Under the pieces are notes generated by a model that did not search any database, was not told where the DNA came from, and worked only from the letters and a program-made list of their open reading frames with translations. A DNA stretch of 64,000 nt. It comes from Woeseiaceae bacterium (GTDB taxonomy: Bacteria; Pseudomonadota; Gammaproteobacteria; Steroidobacterales; Woeseiaceae). Shown piece after piece: positions 35,491 to 43,514 of the stretch (its first letter is position 1; every line of letters begins with the position of its first letter). The DNA lies in the NCBI GenBank assembly GCA_028289545.1, contig JANQPG010000092.1:1-64000 (forward strand), in the 5' to 3' direction. Both the position numbers and the translations under genes were made by a program.

Positions 35491-36270
35491 TCAGCTTGCC
35501 GGGCAAACGCCTTTGGTGAACTCGACGGCGTAGGTATCCGTCTTGTAGCGAAGTACATACGGCACACCCGCAGGCGGCTCGCGGACAAGCCAGTAGCGTC
35601 CGCCGCTCGCGTCGGGCCCGGGCGGATAGACGTCGCCGGATTCACGGTGGTGCCACTCGACGTCGACGAGCCACGCCTCGACGTTTGACTCACCGACCTT
35701 GAGCGTTTCCTTGCCGCTCCAGGTCGCGACGACGTCGTAGGTGCCGTCGAAACTCACCATCGATGCGGCGAACCGTACGGGGTCAGCCTGGTAGTCGATG
35801 GTTGCCAGCGGTAGTCCCATAACAGCGCCGTGGATCATCCCGCGGCTGGCGAGTCCGGCCAGAGGTTTGCTCTGGTCTCCGCGGGTTGCGACGCCCGTGT
35901 AGCCGTCCTCGTCGAATATCAGCGTTCGTGTAGCGACCGTCTCGCCGTCCCTGCTGACGCGGGCGTCGATACGCAGCGGCGCAAACGAGGTGTGATCAAA
36001 AAAGGTCTCGGCGCGACTCACTATCCCGTCCGGCCGCCTTGTTGACTGCCGGTGACGGACGACGCCGTTGCCGATGAGGTCGAGTCTCTCTGTGACCGTG
36101 CCCTGGCTGATCCAGTCCTCCTGCTGTGCGGCGCACTGGCGCCAGGTGAGTTCGTAAGGCTCGATCCTGTCGCCTCGGATCAGGCCGTCACCTACTGACA
36201 TATCCGTGGCGGCATGTGCTGCCGGCATGAACGCCAGGAAGATCATGAGGATTGCTGCAGGTCTTGTCAT
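35491..36270 (-). CDS. Periplasmic DUF3108-like protein
   Basis: 259 residues with a signal peptide (AAILMIFLAFMPAAHAATDM). The body is beta-rich with repeated strand patterns (YELTWRQCAAQQEDWIS; VVRHRQSTRRPDGIVSRAET; LRYKTDTYAVEFTKGVCPAS) resembling DUF3108-type periplasmic proteins, which are thought to have a lipid-binding beta-taco-like fold. Its start is inside the window of the divergent CadC-like regulator gene, 100 bases away, so the two may be linked. Confidence 0.7.
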   Translation of the reverse strand: MTRPAAILMIFLAFMPAAHAATDMSVGDGLIRGDRIEPYELTWRQCAAQQEDWISQGTVTERLDLIGNGVVRHRQSTRRPDGIVSRAETFFDHTSFAPLRIDARVSRDGETVATRTLIFDEDGYTGVATRGDQSKPLAGLASRGMIHGAVMGLPLATIDYQADPVRFAASMVSFDGTYDVVATWSGKETLKVGESNVEAWLVDVEWHHRESGDVYPPGPDASGGRYWLVREPPAGVPYVLRYKTDTYAVEFTKGVCPAS

Positions 36271-36370
36271 GGTCGACTCCGAAAACGTCCCACATCGTCA
36301 GCGGCCCGTCGCAATGCGGCAACTCTGTTTTTGTCTTTTGGTCCATACTCGGTGTAACGGCGGGGGATAC

Positions 36371-37045
36371 ATGGCCCATTCGACACTGCATATCGACGAA
36401 AGCAAGCGGCAGCTGACGTGCAACGGCCGCAAGACCGTGCTGCAGGAGAAGGTTTGGCAGGTGCTCGCTATATTGCGCCGGCGAGCTCCGGCAATTGTCG
36501 AGCGTCGCGAAATTATCGATGCCGTCTGGCAGGGCAACTGGCTGACGGGCGAGAAGGGTCTGAACCAGTCCATCTGGACATTGCGCCAGGCGCTGGGCGA
36601 CGACGCGCGGGCGCCCCTGTTCATTCGCACGATTCCTCGTCGCGGCTATCAATGGGTACACGTTGCGGCGATTGACGAAACCGCCGACGAGAGGCCGGCG
36701 GCGGGCAGCGCGGTGTGGCGGCTCGCGGCAGGGTTGGCGATCGTAGCCTGCACCATCGGACTTTTATCCATCAGTGCCCCTGGCCCGGACGGTTTTGCAG
36801 GGCTGCCGCAGGATGAACGCATTTCACGCGCTTACCTCGTGAACAGGGATATCCACGTCGAACTCGAGAGCGGTTGCATCGGCGTTCTCAAGAACGGCAA
36901 CAACGCTGCGCTCGGTGAACCGGTCATATCGACCGACGGTCGCGAAATAGCCGTGGCCGTATACGAGCCGGAGGGTTGCCGGCTCGTTACGATCGACGTA
37001 GCCAGCGGCGACAGAAACGATTTCGGTCATTGTCCTTCAGGCTAG
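36371..37045 (+). CDS. CadC/ToxR-like one-component membrane regulator
   Basis: 224 residues from ATG 36371 (GGGGGA 5 bases upstream). Residues 1-100 form an OmpR-type winged helix (VWQVLAILRRRAPAIVERRE; GLNQSIWTLRQALGDDARAP; FIRTIPRRGYQWV). A single transmembrane helix follows (AVWRLAAGLAIVACTIGLLS), and a short periplasmic part with three Cys (LESGCIGVL, EPEGCRLV, FGHCPSG) may sense a signal by a disulfide. Targets are unknown; the divergent DUF3108-like gene is the nearest candidate. Confidence 0.85.
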   Translation: MAHSTLHIDESKRQLTCNGRKTVLQEKVWQVLAILRRRAPAIVERREIIDAVWQGNWLTGEKGLNQSIWTLRQALGDDARAPLFIRTIPRRGYQWVHVAAIDETADERPAAGSAVWRLAAGLAIVACTIGLLSISAPGPDGFAGLPQDERISRAYLVNRDIHVELESGCIGVLKNGNNAALGEPVISTDGREIAVAVYEPEGCRLVTIDVASGDRNDFGHCPSG

Positions 37046-37100
37046 ACTCCGCCAAGCACGCGACGTCGATCGCGCGCTTGGCGAAGCGAAACTCCAACCA

Positions 37101-39293
37101 CTAGTTGTTGTCGAGCGCCGGGAACACTTCCTCGAGACGGATCTGGGCGCCACCTGTCGCCCGAACCGCGTTGACGTAGGAAGAGTGCAGTATGAACGCT
37201 TCGCCGTAATTCTCGTCGCCGTCCAGATCGGGTCGCAGGGCGCGAGTGCCGTCGCCGCAGGGGGCCGTCAACAGTATGTCGGCCAGCCCGTCGCCGTCCC
37301 AATCGCCCGACCCCGTACCGGACAGCGACCAGCCAACGTCATTTCTGCAAACGGCGCTGGAGACGCGGCCGAGGAAACCCTCGTAAACGATACGTTTGGT
37401 GAAGTCTGAATTGGCGAGGAGTTGATTCAAGTCGTAGTCAAGCGCCTGATTGATTTCCGCTCCGGAGATCAGGTGCGTCTGCTCAATCGGCAGAGACCTT
37501 TCGCTCGCCCCGATTGGACCGTCAAACGGCTCGCTGATCAGCACATCGGGAATCCCGTCTCCCGTGACGTCACCGGCGCCAGCGACGCTGTATCCAAAAC
37601 CGTACTCGATCCGAGTGCTCGTAATGACGGCGAACGGTTCAATCCGCATGTCCGGGTTCATGTCGATGATCGCCGGGCGTGCAACCGGGAAGAAATCCTG
37701 CCGGCCGAACACAATATAGACCCGGCCGATCCCACTTTCCTCATCGGTCACCCTTTCGCCCAGTACCCCGGGCGCCCCGAGGAGGAGGTCGTCGAAACCG
37801 TCCTGATTCAGATCGCCGGCGCTTTCCAGCGCATGGCCGATCCTTTGCAGCCCCGGAAAGCTGCTGTTGCGCGCGATCGCAAGGCCCGGCACAGCGGCGT
37901 CGGTCAGGTCAATCAGTCCGTCTTCGTCAGGGGAAGCTTCCGCGGCAATGATGTCTCCGGAGACTATGTAGGCTTCGCCGGACGTCTGGGCGGCCCCGGG
38001 TTCGACAACGCTGCCCCGCGTCGATCCGAAGACCAGCTCGTCGACACCGTCGCCGTTGAGGTCACCGGCAGCGGCGATGTTTTCGCACAGGAGACCGGGG
38101 TTTTGTGAGCTGGTGTTGTTGTCTACCAGCATCACTCCGTCCCGGTTTTCGGCGACTCTGTTGAGCTGGATGTCGGTTCCCAGGGCTCGGGCCGCGAGCA
38201 GGGCGCGCCCGAAGACGACAATGACGCGAGTGCTTACCCTGAAACCGCTTACACAAAAACCCACGTCGCTGATCGCGTCACCGTCGACATCGCCGAGTAC
38301 GGCAAGCGCAAAACCGGTATCAAAGCTGTCATCGCTTCTGATCGGGACGCCGATACCGGCAACATTGCCGACGTCATCGAGCGAAATCCCGACGCCGTCG
38401 TCCTGTGCTTCGTTCAGCTCGGCGACCAGGGCCCGGCTCAATACGATGAAAGCCTGTTCGGGCGCACGTTCCACGTTGAGGGGGACGCTGTCGCGGTTGA
38501 AGCCGCTCACGATGATTTCCGGCAGCGAGTCACCGTCGATATCGCTGATTAGATCGAAGTCATCGCCGTCCAAGGCAGTGAGCCGTTGGGGTTGCGAACG
38601 CCGGTCGATGGTCAGTCCCGGGTCGACGGCCGGGGCTGAGAGCGCCAGTACGCTACCGTCGATCTCCGAGAAAGCACGGCTGCGTATCAAATCGATCGCG
38701 GGATTCTGCGCGCTATCCGCGCGGTGCGAGACGAGGATTTCGGGCCTGCCGTCGCCGTCGATATCCGGGTAAGACTTGATCGACTGACCCCAGCGGCCCG
38801 TCAGGAACTGCCCAACCATGGCAAACCCGGCGTCGGTTCTCTCCGGCGTGTTGTCGACTCTTACGGTGAACGTCAGGTTGGTCTCCTGATTGCCGCGGAA
38901 AACGTCGAGCTGCACTTCGTAGGTGTTGTCGGCATTCAAGTCCTCGGGATTCTCGAAATCCAGTGGCTGCCTGAGAAGGATGGGAACCTCCCTTCCGTTG
39001 GCGGAGACGTTCACGATGTCGACTTCGAAGAAACGTCCGTCCGCAACGTCCGGGTTCACGGCGGATTGCAGTTCGGCTGTGGTGTCGCTGCTCAGCAGTC
39101 GCAGCGGGAAGACATCAAGTCGGCCTTCGTCCACCGCAAAGCGGTCCTCTAAGAGCGTTGGACGCAACTGCCGCTCCTGTACCTCGTCGTCGAAATCCTC
39201 TTCACCGAACAGAAAGCCGCAACCGGCAACAAAGCACGAGGCCAGCAAGAGCATCCAAGCTCGCCAGTATATGCAGTAGTGGTATTTCTTCAT
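37101..39293 (-). CDS. FG-GAP repeat (integrin alpha-like propeller) lipoprotein
   Basis: 730 residues from ATG 39293, which has AGGAGGG upstream. The N terminus is a lipoprotein signal (WMLLLASCFVAGCG), so it is anchored by Cys near residue 25. At least seven FG-GAP blades follow, each with a Ca-binding loop: DIDGDGRPEIL, DIDGDSLPEIIVSG, DVDGDAISDVGFC, DLNGDGVDELVFGS, DLNQDGFDDLLLGAPG, DVTGDGIPDVLISEP, DWDGDGLADILLTAP. This predicts a seven-bladed calcium-binding propeller on the cell surface, used for adhesion or binding. A ligand is not known. Confidence 0.92.
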   Translation of the reverse strand: MKKYHYCIYWRAWMLLLASCFVAGCGFLFGEEDFDDEVQERQLRPTLLEDRFAVDEGRLDVFPLRLLSSDTTAELQSAVNPDVADGRFFEVDIVNVSANGREVPILLRQPLDFENPEDLNADNTYEVQLDVFRGNQETNLTFTVRVDNTPERTDAGFAMVGQFLTGRWGQSIKSYPDIDGDGRPEILVSHRADSAQNPAIDLIRSRAFSEIDGSVLALSAPAVDPGLTIDRRSQPQRLTALDGDDFDLISDIDGDSLPEIIVSGFNRDSVPLNVERAPEQAFIVLSRALVAELNEAQDDGVGISLDDVGNVAGIGVPIRSDDSFDTGFALAVLGDVDGDAISDVGFCVSGFRVSTRVIVVFGRALLAARALGTDIQLNRVAENRDGVMLVDNNTSSQNPGLLCENIAAAGDLNGDGVDELVFGSTRGSVVEPGAAQTSGEAYIVSGDIIAAEASPDEDGLIDLTDAAVPGLAIARNSSFPGLQRIGHALESAGDLNQDGFDDLLLGAPGVLGERVTDEESGIGRVYIVFGRQDFFPVARPAIIDMNPDMRIEPFAVITSTRIEYGFGYSVAGAGDVTGDGIPDVLISEPFDGPIGASERSLPIEQTHLISGAEINQALDYDLNQLLANSDFTKRIVYEGFLGRVSSAVCRNDVGWSLSGTGSGDWDGDGLADILLTAPCGDGTRALRPDLDGDENYGEAFILHSSYVNAVRATGGAQIRLEEVFPALDNN

Positions 39294-39521
39294 GGGTCCC
39301 TCCTGATGCGATTGCGGGGTAGCCAATGCGGCCCGCGCCGTTGGCCGCGGACGTATCAAAGACGCGCGTATCCTTCGTGCGGTGAGGAGATACCAAGTTG
39401 AAATGGACCAAACAATTTTGTCTGGCGGGATCTACGTAACCGGCGGCCCATGTTCAGCCGGAGTCCCGAGCGCGACAAAACGAAATGGACTTTGCAATAG
39501 TCCCGGCCGGGGTCCGGTTTC

Positions 39522-39537
39522 GTTTACGGTTGTAAAC
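39522..39537. promoter_or_regulatory. BlaI/MecI-type operator 1
   Basis: GTTTAC-GGTT-GTAAAC is a perfect inverted repeat with a 4-base spacer. It is repeated, with the same arms, 34 bases downstream next to the BlaI-family gene. Confidence 0.75.
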
Positions 39538-39555
39538 AAATCTCTTGACTCTGGC

Positions 39556-39571
39556 GTTTACGTATGTAAAC
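39556..39571. promoter_or_regulatory. BlaI/MecI-type operator 2, overlapping the promoter
   Basis: GTTTAC-GTAT-GTAAAC is a second perfect copy of the operator, 8 bases before the repressor's ATG and over the putative -10 element. Confidence 0.8.
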
Positions 39572-39579
39572 AATAGAGC

Positions 39580-39963
39580 ATGACCAAGACAAACAAGCAC
39601 ATTAGCGTGGCCGAAAGCCTCGTGATGGAGGCGCTCTGGCGGCAGCATCCGCTCAGCGCCGAAGACATCATGGCTGAGGTTGGCGCTGAACAGGATTGGA
39701 GCCCGGGCACGGTCAAGTCGCTGCTCAACCGGCTGTTGTCCAAAGAGGCAATATCGGCCGAGCGTGACGGTCGACGTTACTTGTACAGCCCGGAGTTATC
39801 CCGAACCGACTACCTGAGCGTCGAGGGGCGGGGGCTGCTCGACCGCTTGTTCGACGGCCGGGTTTCGTCGTTACTGACCCACTTTTCCGAACACGAACAA
39901 CTCAGCGACGACGACGTCGCCGAGCTGAAGCGCCTGATCCAGGAGTTGGATAATGAGTCTTGA
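39580..39963 (+). CDS. BlaI/MecI/CopY-family repressor
   Basis: 127 residues with the family winged helix (ISVAESLVMEALWRQHPLSA; WSPGTVKSLLNRLLSKEAIS; RDGRRYLYSPELSRTDYLSV) and a C-terminal dimerisation region. In the model systems it is inactivated by proteolysis set off by its partner M56 protein. The partner gene overlaps by 11 bases here. Two palindromes immediately upstream are its likely autoregulatory operators. No ribosome site is obvious, consistent with a leaderless message. Confidence 0.93.
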   Translation: MTKTNKHISVAESLVMEALWRQHPLSAEDIMAEVGAEQDWSPGTVKSLLNRLLSKEAISAERDGRRYLYSPELSRTDYLSVEGRGLLDRLFDGRVSSLLTHFSEHEQLSDDDVAELKRLIQELDNES

Positions 39964-41518
39964 ACTGATCGAGTTGCTGGGACGCGCCACGGCGAGCATC
40001 AGTGTTGCGTTACTCATTGTGCTGGCTCTGCGCAAGCCGCTGCGTAATCTCTTCGGTGCGCGCATTGCGTATGCATTCTGGTTGATCGTGCCCGCCGCGG
40101 GCCTGGCAAACTTTCTGCCCGCGCGCCGGATACTCGTCTCGGATATGCAACCGGCCGGGGAGGCGCAAGCCGCCGCACCGGCTGCGCAGTCCGAGCAAGC
40201 TCCCGTCGCGTTGGATCCAAGTGTCGACGTAGCGGTCTCCGTGTTTTCCGCGTGGCCGCTTGCGTCCCTGCTCGCCGTGCTCTGGGTCGCCGGGTTTGTG
40301 CTTAGCTTCGCGCTGTTGATCTACCGGCACAGACGGTTTCTACAACATCACGGTCTGCACCAGGCCACCGGCAAACTGTGTGTCGCTGATACACCCGACG
40401 TTGGGCCCGTTACGGTCGGCGTGTTCAGGCCCCGAATCGTTTTGCCAAAAGACTTTGAACAGCGCTACGACGCCGTCGAGCGCCGCCTGATACTCGAGCA
40501 CGAGCAGACACATATCCGTTCGGGCGACGTTCTGGTCAATGCGTTCGCGGCGTTGGTGCAGTGCCTGCAGTGGTTCAATCCGCTGGTCTATATCGCGCTG
40601 CCCAGGCTGAAGGTCGATCAGGAGCTGGCCTGCGATGCGCGCGTCATGCGCAAACATTCAAAGCACCGCCGGACCTATGCCGAGGCGCTGCTGAAAGCCC
40701 AGCTGTCGACTCGCACCGTGCCGCTTGGTTGCGCCTGGCCACCGGGCGGTATGCAGTCTTTGCGGCAGCGGATCGAGGAACTCGGACAGTCGCGTCCCGC
40801 GCCTTTTCGCTGGGTGTTGGGCGCACTCGTTTGTGTCTTCGCGACCGGGACCACGGCAGCCGTCGCCTGGGCCGCGATTCCGCCGGAAGCGGTCTTGCCG
40901 CCGAGTCCCGAGGCTCCCGTCCCGGCGGAAACCGTAGTGCCGCCACAGCCGCCGGCGCCTGCTCCGGACGTTGCGGACACAGATATGCTGTCGCGTGCGT
41001 TGGGCGATGCGCTGGTGACGGCGATTCAGGAAGGTAAGAGCAGCGAGGCGCAGGCGTTAATCGAAGCGGGCGCGGATGTTAACCACTACCGCCGCGGTGA
41101 CGGGACGCCGCTGACGGTGGCGGCACAGACCGGCAGCCAGCCGATGGCGGAGGCGTTGATCAGCGCCGGGGCCAACGTCAACGGGGCGGCGCCGGGTGAC
41201 GGCAACCCGCTGATTGTTGCAGCGGCGAGGGGGCATCTTTCCCTGGTGCAGCTCTTCGTCGAGAGTGGCGCCGACGTCAACGGTTACGTGCCGGGTGACG
41301 AAACGCCGCTCATCAACGCAGCGGCCCGCAACCATATTGACGTGGCGCGGTTCCTGATCGAACGAGGTGCCGACGTCAATCTTGCGGTCGACTCGGGTAA
41401 CGGACGTTCTATGCCCGATATGCGATCGCCGCTCGGGCAGGCGCAACGGTTTGGCCACCGCCGCATGGCCAATCTGCTGGAGCAGCAGGGTGCCGTATCT
41501 GTAGGCAGAGAACGCTGA
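39953..41518 (+). CDS. BlaR1-like M56 metalloprotease fused to ankyrin repeats
   Basis: 521 residues. N-terminal membrane helices and the M56 zinc motif HEQTH (H183, E184, H187) with VDQELACDARV around residue 223 make an active-looking intramembrane/membrane protease. Another membrane helix follows (WVLGALVCVFATGTTAAVAW, about residues 287-306), then a Pro-rich linker (PPSPEAPVPAETVVPPQPPA). From about 345 to 515 there are about five ankyrin repeats (ALIEAGADVN, ALISAGANVN, LFVESGADVN, FLIERGADVN). In BlaR1 the C-terminal sensor is a penicillin-binding domain; here ankyrin repeats take its place. Confidence 0.9.
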   Translation: MSLELIELLGRATASISVALLIVLALRKPLRNLFGARIAYAFWLIVPAAGLANFLPARRILVSDMQPAGEAQAAAPAAQSEQAPVALDPSVDVAVSVFSAWPLASLLAVLWVAGFVLSFALLIYRHRRFLQHHGLHQATGKLCVADTPDVGPVTVGVFRPRIVLPKDFEQRYDAVERRLILEHEQTHIRSGDVLVNAFAALVQCLQWFNPLVYIALPRLKVDQELACDARVMRKHSKHRRTYAEALLKAQLSTRTVPLGCAWPPGGMQSLRQRIEELGQSRPAPFRWVLGALVCVFATGTTAAVAWAAIPPEAVLPPSPEAPVPAETVVPPQPPAPAPDVADTDMLSRALGDALVTAIQEGKSSEAQALIEAGADVNHYRRGDGTPLTVAAQTGSQPMAEALISAGANVNGAAPGDGNPLIVAAARGHLSLVQLFVESGADVNGYVPGDETPLINAAARNHIDVARFLIERGADVNLAVDSGNGRSMPDMRSPLGQAQRFGHRRMANLLEQQGAVSVGRER

Positions 41519-41547
41519 GCGCCGAATAACGGCTCGCTACTGCCGGC

Positions 41548-41572
41548 GGCCCAACCTGCCGTTGGCCCTTTT
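41548..41572 (+). terminator. Probable terminator after the M56-ankyrin gene
   Basis: GGCCCAAC (41548-41555) and GTTGGCCC (41561-41568) pair with one mismatch around a 5-base loop, followed by four T. It lies 30 bases past the stop and just before the GMC oxidoreductase gene. Confidence 0.5.
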
Positions 41573-41586
41573 GGGGATTCATCACG

Positions 41587-43128
41587 ATGATTATCGACTT
41601 GCTCGAGCTGCCCGCTCGCGCGGAAATCACTGCGGACGTCGTCATCATTGGCGGCGGCATGGCTGGCATCACGCTCGCGAGGGAGTGGGCCGGACAGGAG
41701 AAGACGGTTGCCATCCTGGAGTCCGGGGGACGAGACGCCGACGATGCGAGCCAGAGGCTGTACGCGGGTACGGGCGCCTTGGGCGGCGAGGGTGGGGACG
41801 TGCAAAACATCGACGACTATCTCGTGACGTCTCGCGCCCGATTCTACGGCGGCTCCGGTCACTGGTGGGGTGGTAAGTCCGTGCCGCTGGACCCGGCGGA
41901 TTTTGCGGCGCGCCCGTGGATAAAAGACAGCGGCTGGCCAATGACACGCGCCGACCTGCAGCCCTACTACAACCGTGCCTGCGACGTGCTGTCGATTCCG
42001 CACTTCGATAAAGACTACGCGGAGCCGCAGCACGAAGGCCGCCCGCCGCTGGACATTAACGGATCGGCCCACATCACCTCGCTGCCTCGCGATCACTCGG
42101 AAGTTTCGGGCCGCATCGACAAGGCGCAGTTCGACGAGTTTCGCTACGGTTTTACGGACGAGCCGAACATATCCGTCTATCTGCACGCCAACGTTGTGGG
42201 TTTTACCCTCGCGGATGACGGCAGCGGACTTCGCAGCGTCGAGGTCAGCACGCTCGACGGCAAGCGGGGCGCGGCACGCGGAGCAGTTTACGTACTCGCG
42301 TGCGGCGGCATCGAAAACGCGCGCTTGCTGCTGGCGGCCAATGCCCGCAACGGCGCTCAATTTGGTCGCCGTTCGGATGCGCTGGGACGGTACTTTCAAG
42401 GCCATACGGTTATCTACAAAGAGACGAGTGCGAACGAGGCGGGCACGGAGCTGTGTGTTACCGATCCACCTGAGTCGCTCGATCTCTATGTCAACCGCAG
42501 GCTGGGTCATCCACACGCCGTTCTGGGCACAACCTTGGAAGGCCAGGCGGCTTATCGGTGCACGGCGTTTACGGTCACGATGGGGCTGCTTGACGAAGAC
42601 CCCGGCGGCTCGGACCGGCTGGCATTGCGTTCGACGGCAGCCAGAATCGACCGGGCGGACACTGAGGCCGACGGCGGCACCACCTGCTGGTGTTACTTCA
42701 TGACCGAGAACCTGCCCAATCCGGAAAGCCGGGTTACTTTAAGTGATCAGGTAGACGCTCTCGGGATGCCGCGCGTGCACCTCGACTGGCAGTATGGCGC
42801 CGACGATCTCGACGGTTTCGAACGTTCGTTTGACGCCTTTGTGCGCGAGCTCGGCAGCGCCGGTCGGGGCAGGGCTTGTTCTCCGATCGCACGTGAAGAC
42901 CTGGTGGCCACAATGCAGCCCTCAAGGCATCACATGGGGACGACACGCATGCACGAGGACCCGACGGTTGGCGTAGTCGACGCGAACCTCAAATGCCACG
43001 ACGCGGACAACCTCTACGTTACGGGTTCCTCGGTGTTTCCAACCAGCGGTATTGCGAACCCGACCTTGACCTTGCTTGCGCTCACCTTGCGGCTTTCGGA
43101 CCACCTGAAAGAGCGGCTGGGTGCCTAG
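41587..43128 (+). CDS. GMC-family FAD-dependent oxidoreductase
   Basis: 513 residues. The FAD dinucleotide-binding motif is DVVIIGGGMAGITLAREWAG then KTVAILESGG. The C-terminal GMC region is HHMGTTRMHEDPTVGVVDAN and LYVTGSSVFPTSGIANPTLT. This matches membrane-associated sugar/alcohol dehydrogenases (FAD-GDH/fructose dehydrogenase large subunit). It has no signal peptide of its own. The overlapping downstream gene encodes a Tat-signal small subunit, so export as a folded complex on the partner's signal is likely. The alcohol substrate is unknown. Confidence 0.9.
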   Translation: MIIDLLELPARAEITADVVIIGGGMAGITLAREWAGQEKTVAILESGGRDADDASQRLYAGTGALGGEGGDVQNIDDYLVTSRARFYGGSGHWWGGKSVPLDPADFAARPWIKDSGWPMTRADLQPYYNRACDVLSIPHFDKDYAEPQHEGRPPLDINGSAHITSLPRDHSEVSGRIDKAQFDEFRYGFTDEPNISVYLHANVVGFTLADDGSGLRSVEVSTLDGKRGAARGAVYVLACGGIENARLLLAANARNGAQFGRRSDALGRYFQGHTVIYKETSANEAGTELCVTDPPESLDLYVNRRLGHPHAVLGTTLEGQAAYRCTAFTVTMGLLDEDPGGSDRLALRSTAARIDRADTEADGGTTCWCYFMTENLPNPESRVTLSDQVDALGMPRVHLDWQYGADDLDGFERSFDAFVRELGSAGRGRACSPIAREDLVATMQPSRHHMGTTRMHEDPTVGVVDANLKCHDADNLYVTGSSVFPTSGIANPTLTLLALTLRLSDHLKERLGA

Positions 43129-43129
43129 T

Positions 43130-43480
43130 GTGACGGTGCTTACGCGACGTTCAGTGCTCGCCGGCCTCGCCGCGGTTTCAGCGGTTCCTCTGGCGGCTTG
43201 CGAGCGACACAGAAGTGTTGCCTGCGAAGACCCGATGGCCGCCGGTCTCGATGTGCGAGGCGTAGCGGAGATTGCTGCATCCTACACCGCGGCAACCGGC
43301 GATCCCGTAGGTGAAGACGTTCGCCGAGCGCTGTTTCCGGAAGAGTTCGCCGATCCCGCGGCACTCAAGGAGGCCGTCGCGAGTGACTTTGCTGCTGGAC
43401 GCCTGTTCGTGCACGCTGGGTGGCGTCTGTCCCATACCGAGGGGCGGCTCTTCACTATCTTGTCGCGACTGTCTGCCTGA
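43130..43480 (+). CDS. Tat-signal small subunit of a sugar/alcohol dehydrogenase
   Basis: About 116 residues from GTG 43130; a GTG at 43121 inside the GMC gene is an alternative. The N terminus is a Tat signal (LTRRSVLAGLAAVSAVPLAA) ending in Cys, which may be lipidated. The rest (ALFPEEFADPAALKEAVASD ... DFAAGRLFVHAGWRLSHTEG) resembles small subunits of FAD-dependent sugar dehydrogenases. In those systems the small subunit carries the large subunit through the Tat pathway. It overlaps or abuts the GMC stop. Confidence 0.78.
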   Translation: MTVLTRRSVLAGLAAVSAVPLAACERHRSVACEDPMAAGLDVRGVAEIAASYTAATGDPVGEDVRRALFPEEFADPAALKEAVASDFAAGRLFVHAGWRLSHTEGRLFTILSRLSA

Positions 43481-43514
43481 CGTTGAAACGAGCCAGTAGC
43501 ATCGCCGCCCGGGC

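Larger units (their letters stand above)
39294..39579. other. 286-base intergenic region with BlaI-type control elements
   Basis: No gene. It separates the FG-GAP lipoprotein (minus) and the BlaI repressor (plus). Both operators described separately lie in its last 60 bases. TTGACT at 39545-39550 with TAAACA at 39567-39572 (16-base spacing) would be a promoter overlapping the second operator, which would put transcription start next to the repressor's ATG. Confidence 0.5.

Noticed and set aside
37050..37083. Hairpin CGCCAAGC/GCTTGGCG between convergent genes
   Set aside because: The stem is present but no T run follows on either strand, so I did not call it an intrinsic terminator.
39953..41518. 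Classical beta-lactam sensor BlaR1
   Set aside because: The protein lacks the penicillin-binding sensor domain and there is no beta-lactamase gene nearby; the C-terminal half is ankyrin repeats.
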